From: an uncultured Oscillospiraceae bacterium
GTDB taxonomy: Bacteria > Bacillota > Clostridia > UBA1381
NCBI GenBank assembly: GCA_946531785.1
Contig: CAMNAT010000164.1
Location: 1 to 5,579, forward strand
DNA length: 5,579 nucleotides
Reading direction: 5' to 3'
In this document: in pieces, positions 1 to 5,578 of the stretch
Layout: each line of letters begins with the position of its first letter
How positions within the stretch are numbered: the first letter of the stretch is position 1
Made by a program: the position numbers and the translations under genes
Notes under the pieces: model-generated
The model's database searches: none
Told to the model about the DNA's origin: nothing
The model's input: only the letters and a program-made list of their open reading frames with translations

Positions 1-359
1 GTGTTCAGAAACAGGGCAAGTATCCTGTCGTCGGGATTAGACTCGCCGGTATAGGTAATTGTTATCTCGGCAAGGTAGGACAAAAGCGACAGCTTCGTTA
101 TATCCTCGCTGACCGGATAGAACCCGTCCCGTATATCCGCTGACACCGCCGTCATTATCTCGCCCCTTGACGGGCGCAGCTTGAAATCACCGTAGCTCCA
201 AAGCTGGAACGCCGCCGCGTTTGACGCCTTTCTGCCGCGGATGCCGTAGCGCACCGCCTTGATTATCCCGTCCGATTCGGTGAAGATCCACAGCATCCTG
301 TGCGCCTCGCCGTAGTCCGCCTGACGGATGATTATACCCCTGTATATAAGATCATTCAT
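1..359 (-). CDS. recO: DNA repair protein RecO, N-terminal part (runs off the window)
   Basis: This is the first 119 codons of a stop-free minus-strand frame that continues past position 1. The protein begins MNDLIYRGIIIRQADYGEAH. It then has a FTESDGIIKAV stretch (about residues 26-36) and a basic GIRGRKA segment (39-45). This matches the OB-fold that opens RecO, where the family usually reads DYGE(A)DRILTLFT followed by G and a basic loop. RecO works with RecR to load RecA onto SSB-coated single-stranded DNA in the RecF recombination pathway. The C-terminal helical and zinc-binding part is outside the window. The ATG at 359-357 is chosen because it is in frame and overlaps the era stop by 8 nt (ATGAATGA). 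The ATG 4 nt downstream is in another frame and stops after seven codons. No good Shine-Dalgarno is visible, so translation is probably coupled to era. Era followed by RecO is a common Firmicute order. Confidence 0.88.
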   Translation of the reverse strand, partial: MNDLIYRGIIIRQADYGEAHRMLWIFTESDGIIKAVRYGIRGRKASNAAAFQLWSYGDFKLRPSRGEIMTAVSADIRDGFYPVSEDITKLSLLSYLAEITITYTGESNPDDRILALFLN

Positions 360-1248
360 CGTCTTTATAGCCGAAATTCTTTATTAAAAAGTCGCTGTTG
401 CGCCAGTCGGTCTTTATCTTTACCCAGAGCTGGAGATATACCTTTTTATCGAGCATCTTCTCGATATCGGCGCGGGCAAGCGTGCCGATCTTTTTGAGCA
501 TCTCACCGTTCTTTCCGATGATTATGCCCTTATGCGTCTTGCGCTCGCAGAATATGGTCGCGTGGATCTCTGTGATCTTCGGCTTTTCGCGCATACGGGT
601 TATCTCTATCGCGATCCCGTGCGGTACCTCCTCCTCTAAGAGCCACAGCATCTTTTCGCGGATTATCTCCGCGGCTATCGCCTTTTCGGGCTGGTCGGTG
701 ACGGTGTCCTCATCATAGAACATCGGTCCCTCTTCAAGATAGGTCTTTATCACATTAAGCAGTGTGTCCACCCCGTCGGTGTCCTTCGCGCTGATCGGGA
801 TTATATCCTCAAAGCGGTTGATGCTCGAAAAGTCCGCTATCATCGGCAGCAGATCCTCTTTTTTGATAAGGTCTATCTTATTTATAACAAGTATTGCCGG
901 TACGCCGAGCTTGTCTATATTCTTCGCTATCTCGCGCTCCTTGCTCCTTATCCCGCGCGACGCGTCTACCACAAAGATCACAACATCGGTATCGCGCATA
1001 CTGTCGGTGGCGGTTTTCACCATGAACTCGCCGAGCTTATTATGCGGATCGTGTATGCCGGGCGTATCGGTGAACGCAATCTGCGCGTCCTCCGCCTGAT
1101 ATACGGCAAGGATCCGGTTTCTGGTTGTCTGCGGCTTGTCCGAGATTATCGCTATCTTCTGCCCCGCAATGGTGTTGAGCAGTGTCGATTTGCCGACATT
1201 CGGCATACCGATTATCGCGCAAAAGCCTGATTTGAATGTTTTTTGCAT
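352..1248 (-). CDS. era: GTPase Era, 16S rRNA/30S maturation factor
   Basis: A 298-residue protein, the normal length for Era. The N-terminal GTPase domain shows all the G motifs: G1 GMPNVGKST (about residues 14-22), the switch I threonines in QTTRNR (about 40-45), G3 DTPG (about 60-63), G4 NKID (about 122-125) and G5 SAK (about 152-154). The C-terminal KH domain has the GKNG loop of GIIIGKNGEMLKKIG near residue 245. Era binds the 3' end of 16S rRNA and checks 30S subunit assembly in the cytoplasm. The ATG start is supported by AAAGGA (1262-1257), 8 nt upstream and inside the end of ybeY. Only 1 nt separates the ybeY stop from this start, and the era stop overlaps the recO start. The pairing with ybeY, another 16S rRNA maturation factor, is functionally coherent. 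All catalytic motifs are intact and nothing looks unusual. Confidence 0.98.
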   Translation of the reverse strand: MQKTFKSGFCAIIGMPNVGKSTLLNTIAGQKIAIISDKPQTTRNRILAVYQAEDAQIAFTDTPGIHDPHNKLGEFMVKTATDSMRDTDVVIFVVDASRGIRSKEREIAKNIDKLGVPAILVINKIDLIKKEDLLPMIADFSSINRFEDIIPISAKDTDGVDTLLNVIKTYLEEGPMFYDEDTVTDQPEKAIAAEIIREKMLWLLEEEVPHGIAIEITRMREKPKITEIHATIFCERKTHKGIIIGKNGEMLKKIGTLARADIEKMLDKKVYLQLWVKIKTDWRNSDFLIKNFGYKDDE

Positions 1249-1249
1249 A

Positions 1250-1744
1250 TTATATTTCCTTTACTTCTCTTGTCAGTCCTAATTTATTGAGAGCCTCGTT
1301 CTGCTTCTCTATCATGTACCTCTCGCCTTCGGGATCGTCAACATGATCCCAGCCTAAAAGATGCAGCGTTGAATGCGCCGCCAGAAATGCCAGCTCGCGC
1401 CGCATGGAGTGGCCAAGCTCCCCTGCCTGCGCCCTTGCGCGCTCCAGCGATATCACTATATCGCCCAGAAGCACAAGTCCGCCATCCGTCTCATACTCGG
1501 CATCAGTCTCGTCCTCATCAAATTCGAGCATGGGGAACGACAGCACATCCGTGGGCTTGTCTATATCGCGGTACTCGCGGTTTATCTCGCGTATGCCGGC
1601 ATTGTCGGTAAAGGTCAGGCTGATCTCCGCGTCAAAATTGCAGTCCTCGCCCTCCATTACAGTTTCGCAAACGCGCTTTATCTCCTCTATCTGCTGCTCC
1701 GATACAGCCTCGTCCGTTTCATTCTCAACTATAAGCTTAACCAT
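1250..1744 (-). CDS. ybeY: Endoribonuclease YbeY, rRNA maturation factor
   Basis: A 164-residue protein of the UPF0054/YbeY metalloprotein family. The zinc-binding signature HSTLHLLGWDH lies at residues 124-134 (His124, His128, His134). The conserved block NREYRDIDKPTDVLSF lies at 55-70 and includes Arg59, the position of the functional arginine in E. coli YbeY. YbeY is a single-strand endoribonuclease involved in 16S rRNA 3'-end processing and 70S ribosome quality control. The frame is open further upstream to an ATG at 1831, but that would add 29 residues made of out-of-frame phoH sequence. The ATG at 1744 is preferred because GAGGGG (1755-1750) sits 5 nt upstream and the protein then has the family length. 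Its start overlaps the phoH stop by 8 nt (ATGGTTAA), a likely re-initiation junction. An acidic insert rich in D and E (about 74-86) lies before the GGLVLLGDI strand. Confidence 0.97.
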   Translation of the reverse strand: MVKLIVENETDEAVSEQQIEEIKRVCETVMEGEDCNFDAEISLTFTDNAGIREINREYRDIDKPTDVLSFPMLEFDEDETDAEYETDGGLVLLGDIVISLERARAQAGELGHSMRRELAFLAAHSTLHLLGWDHVDDPEGERYMIEKQNEALNKLGLTREVKEI

Positions 1745-2720
1745 TATGTCCCCTCTTTTTCCGCTCCTTCTCCTCATCGTACTTCGCGTATGCCTTGATG
1801 ATAGCCTGTACAAGCGGATGACGCACAACATCCTTGTCGGTGAATTTGCAGAACGCTATCCCCTCTATGCCGCCGAGTATCTTCATCGCTTCCTTTAACC
1901 CCGAGCGCTTGTCCCCGGGAAGGTCGATCTGGGTTATATCTCCGGTCACTATCGCCTTTGAGCCGTAGCCGATACGGGTAAGGAACATCTTCATCTGCTC
2001 CGGCGTGGTGTTCTGCGCCTCGTCAAGGATGATGAACGAGTTATCGAGCGTTCTGCCGCGCATATACGCAAGCGGCGCGACCTCGATTATCCCGCGCTCC
2101 TGATACCGCAAAAAGCCCTCGCCGCCGAGCATCTCGTACATGCCGTCATAGAGCGGTCTGAGATACGGGTCGACCTTGTTCTGCAGATCGCCGGGCAGAA
2201 AGCCGAGCTTTTCGCCCGCCTCTACAGCCGGACGCGTAAGGATTATGCGGCTCACCTCGCGGCGCTTCAGTGCCATAACAGCCTTTGCAACCGCAAGATA
2301 GGTCTTTCCCGTTCCCGCGGGGCCTATGCCGAACACGATGGTGTTGTTCTCGATCGCCTCAACATACTTCTTCTGTCCGAAGGTCTTTGTCTTTATCGGC
2401 TGTCCCTTGATATTGATCGCGATGACATCCGCGCCAAGCTTTTTGAGGTCGATGCCCCCATCCTCCTGCTCCATGGAAATGGCGTACATTATCTTCTGCT
2501 CGTCAATATGCTCGCCGTCTGCAAGCATGGTTATTAGCATATGCATAACATCTCCGGAGCGCTCCACCGCCTCGTCCTCGCCTGTTATGCGCACGCCCTC
2601 CTCGCGCAGGGATATGTTCACATTGAACGCCTTCTCGATCAGCTTCACATTCTCGTCATAGCGCCCGAAAAGCTCCGCGGCATCCATATTGTCCGGAAGC
2701 TCTATCATTCGTTTTATCAA
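1737..2720 (-). CDS. phoH: PhoH family ATPase
   Basis: A 327-residue PhoH-like protein. The N-terminal part (about 1-100) is the small KH-like region typical of the family. The ATPase core follows, with Walker A GPAGTGKT (133-140), the family block TRPAVEAGEKLGFLPGD (162-178), Walker B FIILDEAQ (229-236), sensor TGD (259-261) and an arginine-bearing DVVRHPLV (297-304). The tail is highly charged (DEEKERKKRG). PhoH proteins are cytoplasmic P-loop ATPases related to the helicase domain of superfamily 1 enzymes. Their exact substrate is uncertain, but a position beside ybeY and era suggests RNA metabolism. The start is a TTG at 2720: AGGAG (2734-2730) lies 9 nt upstream. The next in-frame ATG (2708) would be 21 nt from that site, and an in-frame stop lies just above. 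The yqfD stop lies 6 nt before the start. Confidence 0.96.
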   Translation of the reverse strand: MIKRMIELPDNMDAAELFGRYDENVKLIEKAFNVNISLREEGVRITGEDEAVERSGDVMHMLITMLADGEHIDEQKIMYAISMEQEDGGIDLKKLGADVIAINIKGQPIKTKTFGQKKYVEAIENNTIVFGIGPAGTGKTYLAVAKAVMALKRREVSRIILTRPAVEAGEKLGFLPGDLQNKVDPYLRPLYDGMYEMLGGEGFLRYQERGIIEVAPLAYMRGRTLDNSFIILDEAQNTTPEQMKMFLTRIGYGSKAIVTGDITQIDLPGDKRSGLKEAMKILGGIEGIAFCKFTDKDVVRHPLVQAIIKAYAKYDEEKERKKRGHNG

Positions 2721-2726
2721 ATATAT

Positions 2727-3923
2727 TCACTCCTGTTTCATCGGTACCTCGATACCTATATTTTCTTTTAAGTACATTTTAAGCTCTACTGTGTAGATGT
2801 CATTATTCCTGGTAAAATGCAGCTCCTCGCGCTCCTTCACCGCGCCGGTGCCCAGGGACTTGCATATCCTTTCCTCAAGCTGCTCCCTTGCGCGGTCAAG
2901 CACCTCTTTTTCTTCAAGCTCACGCTCAGTGACATTCACCTCGTCCACATCATAGACAACGCAGGATATGCCGGAATACCCCAACGGCGTGTCAAGGTCA
3001 TATATATGCTCTGTTGTATCATAAGCGCCAAATCCGCAGTCAAGCCGCAAAAACATATCAAGCCGTTTTCCGAACAGCTCAAAAGCCACACGATGCTTTG
3101 TGTTGCCGGTCTTTATCCTCAGCTCCTCCTTAGAGCCGAAAACTCCTGTCTCTTTGCGTATCGTATCGGCCTTTATCACCGCATCCGAATGCACATAAAG
3201 GTAATCCTCCGGCTCGCCCTCGGGATATACCGCGACCCTGCCCGAAACGAGCAGGTCTCCGGCGCTCACCGCCATGCCGGGGTGAACAAAGCCCTCGCCG
3301 CGGTAAATATCAGCGCGCGTTATCCATCCGTCATGTGAGGCTATTATATCCGTCGGAACAGTCTTATCCCTAACCGGCGGCGCGGGAACACTCTCCTGGA
3401 CGCGCAGCCGCATCCTTGCGCCCTCGTCATAGAGCCATGCCCAGTTGATCCCGTCCACTCCGTATATAACGGCGTTCTTTATCTCGCCAAGGTCATCAAT
3501 GCCGCTCTTTTTAGCCCCGATATACACGCCATGCTCGCGCAGCACCTTCTCTATCTCCGCCCGGTCCGCGCTGTATGTGCCGTCTATCTCTATACATAAT
3601 ATATACTGCGGCAGCAGCAGGAAAAATATACATACCAAAAGCCCCGACACCGCAAAGCCCCAACGGTGTCTGTATCGGTAAAGCACATACCGCAGCCCGC
3701 GCTTTCCCTCTATCCTGAGCCGTACACCGCTTTTTCTCACAAGCCGCCGCATAGCGATAAAGCTCTTTTTGTCGGTCTTAAAAACAAGTCCTTCATCTAT
3801 GGGCGACACATCATAAATATCAAGCCCGTTATAGAGGCACATATTTATGAACCGCTCCCTATTTTTGCCCGTTACTTTTATTATAACATATCCGATAACA
3901 AATTTAAAGATTTTTTTTAACAT
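2727..3923 (-). CDS. yqfD: Sporulation protein YqfD
   Basis: A 398-residue protein of the YqfD sporulation family. It begins MLKKIFKFVIGYVIIKVTGK, a family-like start leading into a small N-terminal cytoplasmic domain (about 1-85). One transmembrane helix follows at about 88-111 (WGFAVSGLLVCIFFLLLPQY), with basic residues before it. Next comes a segment shaped like a POTRA domain (about 110-182: IEIDGTYSADRAEIEKVL, GVYIGAKKSGID, then INWAWLYDEGARMRLRV). A GFVHPGMAVSAGDLLVSG hairpin (about 211-228) resembles a barrel-sandwich hybrid, and the C-terminus is an alpha/beta region. Domain likenesses are my reading of the sequence. In B. subtilis yqfD belongs to the sigma-E regulon. The start at 3923 is preferred over an in-frame ATG at 3950: GGGAG (3939-3935) lies 11 nt upstream and the family N-terminus begins here. 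It overlaps yqfC by 20 nt across a run of eight A. Confidence 0.93.
   Translation of the reverse strand: MLKKIFKFVIGYVIIKVTGKNRERFINMCLYNGLDIYDVSPIDEGLVFKTDKKSFIAMRRLVRKSGVRLRIEGKRGLRYVLYRYRHRWGFAVSGLLVCIFFLLLPQYILCIEIDGTYSADRAEIEKVLREHGVYIGAKKSGIDDLGEIKNAVIYGVDGINWAWLYDEGARMRLRVQESVPAPPVRDKTVPTDIIASHDGWITRADIYRGEGFVHPGMAVSAGDLLVSGRVAVYPEGEPEDYLYVHSDAVIKADTIRKETGVFGSKEELRIKTGNTKHRVAFELFGKRLDMFLRLDCGFGAYDTTEHIYDLDTPLGYSGISCVVYDVDEVNVTERELEEKEVLDRAREQLEERICKSLGTGAVKEREELHFTRNNDIYTVELKMYLKENIGIEVPMKQE
2730..2734 (-). promoter_or_regulatory. Shine-Dalgarno site that fixes the phoH TTG start
   Basis: AGGAG on the minus strand lies inside the last codons of yqfD (Lys-Gln-Glu-stop). It is 9 nt before TTG at 2720 and 21 nt before the first in-frame ATG at 2708. 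The spacing favours the TTG as initiation codon and implies that the end of yqfD doubles as the phoH ribosome-binding site. Confidence 0.7.
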
Positions 3924-4206
3924 TTCTTGAATTTCTCCCGTATTTTTCATATTCTACACGAATAAAGGTGCCGTTTATGACCATGGAATTATACTTCATG
4001 ATGATGATACGCAGCCCGGAGCCTGTTATATGCACGATCCCGTCACGCATTTTAAAGCGGATATCGGTATCGGTATACTCGCAAAGCCCCTTGTGGTTCT
4101 CGACAAATATCTCCTTATCGCCGCATACGGACACGCGCGGCAGATCCATGACAGTATCCTTCGGAACGCCCATGCTGTCAGCTAAAAATTCAGAAAACCG
4201 CCTCAT
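3904..4206 (-). CDS. yqfC: Sporulation protein YqfC (YabP/YqfC family)
   Basis: A 100-residue protein that is mostly beta strand. It has the family pattern PKDTVMDLPRVSVCGDKEIF (15-34), ENHKGLCEYTDTDIRF (36-51), then DGIVHITGSGL (55-65) and MVINGTFIRVEYE (75-87). This is the YabP/YqfC fold, small soluble proteins produced in the mother cell during sporulation. The biochemical role is not established. yqfC lies immediately before yqfD in many spore formers, as here, and the two probably act together. The ATG start is preceded by GGGGGTGA (4220-4213), a near-perfect anti-16S match with a 6-nt gap. The lysine-rich tail (NVKKNL) arises from the poly-A run in the overlap with yqfD. It is the first gene of the minus-strand cluster, facing away from the ylbJ-type gene. 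Confidence 0.93.
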   Translation of the reverse strand: MRRFSEFLADSMGVPKDTVMDLPRVSVCGDKEIFVENHKGLCEYTDTDIRFKMRDGIVHITGSGLRIIIMKYNSMVINGTFIRVEYEKYGRNSRNVKKNL

Positions 4207-4212
4207 GGAAAG

Positions 4213-4220
4213 TCACCCCC
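4213..4220 (-). promoter_or_regulatory. Strong Shine-Dalgarno site of yqfC
   Basis: GGGGGTGA on the minus strand matches 7 of 8 bases of the anti-16S complement GGAGGTGA, 6 nt before the yqfC ATG. It is the best ribosome-binding site in the window and confirms the start at 4206. Confidence 0.7.
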
Positions 4221-4236
4221 GTAACCAATGTATTAA

Positions 4237-4263
4237 AAAAAGCGTATGATTATTACGCCTTTT
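4237..4263. other. Hairpin with A/T flanks in the divergent intergenic region
   Basis: AAAAAGCGTA (4237-4246), a 7-nt loop and TACGCCTTTT (4254-4263) are inverted repeats. Read on the minus strand the ten pairs are continuous with one G-U wobble, and U residues follow. Read on the plus strand there is one A-C mismatch. It has the shape of a small intrinsic terminator in both directions, or of an operator dyad. The GC core is only five pairs, so terminator strength would be low. It lies just in front of the yqfC leader and overlaps the candidate sigma-E -10. Confidence 0.45.
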
Positions 4264-4265
4264 AT
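4241..4265 (-). promoter_or_regulatory. Possible sigma-E-type promoter of yqfC
   Basis: On the minus strand CATACGCT (4248-4241) matches the B. subtilis sigma-E -10 consensus CATACAnT at 6 of 7 fixed positions. An ATA (4265-4263, in TTATAA) lies 14 nt upstream as a -35 candidate, about 2 nt closer than usual. yqfC is a sigma-E gene in B. subtilis, which raises the prior. The -10 overlaps one arm of the hairpin at 4237-4263. Inferred from consensus only. Confidence 0.35.
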
Positions 4266-4290
4266 AAGTTGTATTTGATCGAGGTTTCAC
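4261..4290 (-). promoter_or_regulatory. Possible weak housekeeping promoter upstream of yqfC
   Basis: On the minus strand GTGAAA (4290-4285, 4 of 6 to TTGACA), an 18-nt spacer and TATAAA (4266-4261, 5 of 6 to TATAAT) form a weak sigma-A-like promoter. Vegetative transcription is needed for phoH, ybeY, era and recO downstream, and no other gap in the cluster is long enough for a separate promoter. An internal promoter within yqfD remains possible. Confidence 0.25.
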
Positions 4291-4297
4291 ATAAGAT
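4271..4297 (+). promoter_or_regulatory. Possible promoter of the ylbJ-type gene
   Basis: CATAAGAT (4290-4297) matches 5 of 7 fixed positions of the sigma-E -10 consensus, with GTATTT (4271-4276) in place of a -35. The same stretch can also be read as TTGTAT (4269-4274), 17 nt and TAAGAT (4292-4297), a poor sigma-A match. Either would start transcription about 10 nt before the ATG, almost on top of GGTGA (4304-4308), which is short for a leader. Confidence 0.28.
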
Positions 4298-4313
4298 TGT
4301 TATGGTGATATAA

Positions 4314-5372
4314 ATGAAAAAGAACATCTTCTATGCCGCGGTATTTGCCGCGATCATATTCATGCTCGTAAACTCCGGAGCGGTGATAAAATATTCGCGT
4401 GAGGCGCTGGATATGTGCTTTGAGTACATCATCCCCACGCTGTTCCCGTTCTTCGTCATGTCGGGACTCCTGATATATTCCGGCTTCGGGTCGGTGCTTG
4501 CCCGCGCCGCGTCACCCATCATGCTGCCGCTCTTTAATGTTGCGCCCGCGGGCGCGGCAGCCTTTGCCGCCGGGCTTATCTCCGGTTTCCCTCTCGGCGC
4601 GGCGACCGCTGCCGATCTATACAGAGCCGGAAGCCTTTCAAAAACAGAGGCGGAGCGGCTGATGGCATTTTCGAGCAATTCAGGGCCGCTGTTCATCATC
4701 GGCTCTGTCGGCGCCGCCATATACTGCCGCCCCGTTTACGGTGTGCTGCTGTATGTTATACATATACTCTCATCACTCCTGGTCGGGATCATCTTTTCCC
4801 GTTGGGGACGCGCTCACCATAATTCGCCGCCCATGCGGCTTATCACGCGTGATATCCCGCTTACGGAGGTGTTTTCGACCTCGCTCTCGCGCGCGGCGCA
4901 GAGCATCATAACCGTATGCTTTTCGATCATATTCTTTTCCGCCCTGTCGCGCACGCTGCTCGATCTGCTGCCGCTGCCGCCGCTTCTCGGCGCGCTTGCA
5001 TCGGGTATCTGCGAGTTTTCGACCGGAACGATAATGACATCACAGCTCGACATACCGACCATGGAAAAGCTTGTGCTGACCTCATTCATTGTCGGCTTTT
5101 CCGGACTTTGCGTGCATATCCAGGTCATTGCAATGACTGCGGACGCAGGGTTGAGCCTTGCGCCGTACATCATCGGCAAGCTGCTGCACGGGGCAATTTC
5201 CGCCGCATTCACCTTTGCCGCGCTGTGCGTTATGCCGCTCGATATGCCGGCATTCTCGAACACCGCGCCTATGTCGGCTTCCTTTGCATGGTCGCCCGTA
5301 ATCATTATAGCTGCCGCTGTGCCGGTTTTGCTTATCGCAGTAAAATGCTATTTCAGGAAATATCCAGAATAA
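4314..5372 (+). CDS. ylbJ: Sporulation integral membrane protein, YlbJ type
   Basis: A 352-residue polytopic membrane protein with roughly eight to ten hydrophobic segments. Clear ones lie near residues 5-23, 38-58, 78-97, 140-162, 197-217, 255-277, 284-307 and 327-346. Family motifs are IIPTLFPFFVMSGLL (39-53), AGLISGFPLGA (86-96), a loop SLSKTEAERLMAFSSNSGPL (107-126) leading into FIIGSVG, and GFSGLCVHIQV (261-271). These are characteristic of YlbJ, whose Gate domain is shared with nucleoside transporters and the SpoIIIAE/SpmA-type spore membrane proteins. B. subtilis ylbJ is sigma-E controlled and needed for proper spores. The transported or gated substrate is not known. The ATG follows GGTGA (4304-4308) with a 5-nt gap. 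No other gene follows on this strand before the window ends. Adjacency to yqfC differs from B. subtilis, where ylbJ lies elsewhere. No intrinsic terminator with a T-run follows the stop; a multi-hairpin repeat begins 30 bp later. Confidence 0.9.
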   Translation: MKKNIFYAAVFAAIIFMLVNSGAVIKYSREALDMCFEYIIPTLFPFFVMSGLLIYSGFGSVLARAASPIMLPLFNVAPAGAAAFAAGLISGFPLGAATAADLYRAGSLSKTEAERLMAFSSNSGPLFIIGSVGAAIYCRPVYGVLLYVIHILSSLLVGIIFSRWGRAHHNSPPMRLITRDIPLTEVFSTSLSRAAQSIITVCFSIIFFSALSRTLLDLLPLPPLLGALASGICEFSTGTIMTSQLDIPTMEKLVLTSFIVGFSGLCVHIQVIAMTADAGLSLAPYIIGKLLHGAISAAFTFAALCVMPLDMPAFSNTAPMSASFAWSPVIIIAAAVPVLLIAVKCYFRKYPE

Positions 5373-5401
5373 GCGTGAAAAATTTCAGTTTAGCGGAGTA
5401 A

Positions 5402-5470
5402 GAACCCCCCGTCACGCCTACGGCGTGCCACCCCCCTTTTTGATAATTGCTGACGCAATTCTAAAAAAGG
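5402..5470 (+). repeat. Left unit of the inverted pair
   Basis: In order: GAACC (5402-5406), hairpin CACGCC-TAC-GGCGTG (5413-5427), CCTTTTTGAT (5435-5444), hairpin AATTGC-TGAC-GCAATT (5445-5460), CTAAAAAAGG (5461-5470). The two flanking blocks of the inner hairpin can pair with each other through their T and A runs and extend the stem with CCC/GGG. Confidence 0.7.
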
Positions 5471-5500
5471 GAGGCTTGTTGAATGGCTCTGCTAAGCCGT

Positions 5501-5578
5501 CCTTTTTTAGCCGGCTCGTAAGAGTCGGATCAAAAAGGAAGGGGGACCGCCGAGCTTCAGCTCGGTGGTGGAAGGTTC
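5501..5578 (-). repeat. Right unit of the inverted pair
   Basis: Read on the minus strand it repeats the order of the left unit: GAACC (5578-5574), hairpin with ten pairs (5569-5546), CCTTTTTGAT (5538-5529), hairpin CCGACTC-TTAC-GAGCCGG (5528-5511), CTAAAAAAGG (5510-5501). The three blocks GAACC, CCTTTTTGAT and CTAAAAAAGG are identical to those of the left unit. The stem sequences are different but still complementary. A 30-bp spacer with its own small hairpin separates the units. Confidence 0.7.

Larger units (their letters stand above)
5402..5578. repeat. Palindromic multi-hairpin element made of two inverted units
   Basis: The 177 bp downstream of the ylbJ-type gene contain no credible gene and are almost fully base-paired. 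The ends are GAACC (5402-5406) and GGTTC (5574-5578). The pairing extends inward to 14 positions with two mismatches and two G-T pairs. Between them lie five stem-loops: 5413-5427 (CACGCC/GGCGTG), 5431-5474 (C/T-rich outer stem, inner AATTGC/GCAATT), 5483-5500 (GGCT/AGCC core), 5501-5538 (CCTTTTT/AAAAAGG outer, inner CCGGCTC/GAGTCGG) and 5546-5569 (ten pairs, loop TTCA). Two 10-nt blocks recur in inverted orientation. The architecture matches short non-autonomous or REP-like interspersed repeats, and gut Firmicutes commonly carry C-rich hairpin repeats of this style. The element may continue past the window edge. Confidence 0.8.

Noticed and set aside
1745..1831. Longer ybeY start at 1831
   Set aside because: The extra 29 residues are translated from the phoH coding sequence in another frame and are not family-like. 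The ATG at 1744 has its own ribosome-binding site.
1404..1898. Plus-strand frame of 164 codons across ybeY and the end of phoH
   Set aside because: Serine-rich antisense shadow of two well-supported genes, with no motif of its own.
3924..3950. Upstream yqfD start at 3950
   Set aside because: It would deepen the overlap with yqfC to 47 nt and lacks a ribosome-binding site. GGGAG and the family N-terminus favour 3923.
4814..5305. Open frame of 163 codons on the minus strand inside the ylbJ-type gene
   Set aside because: Its composition is that of an antisense shadow, it has no recognisable motif, and it lies wholly within a clear membrane-protein gene on the other strand.
5376..5387. TGAAA/TTTCA palindrome as the ylbJ terminator
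   Set aside because: Five pairs, mostly A-T, with a 2-nt loop and no T-run cannot form an intrinsic terminator.
4916..5401. Plus-strand frame of 161 codons overlapping the end of the ylbJ-type gene
   Set aside because: It is an out-of-frame reading rich in Arg, Ala, Cys and His, with no family resemblance. The overlapping frame encodes recognisable YlbJ motifs.
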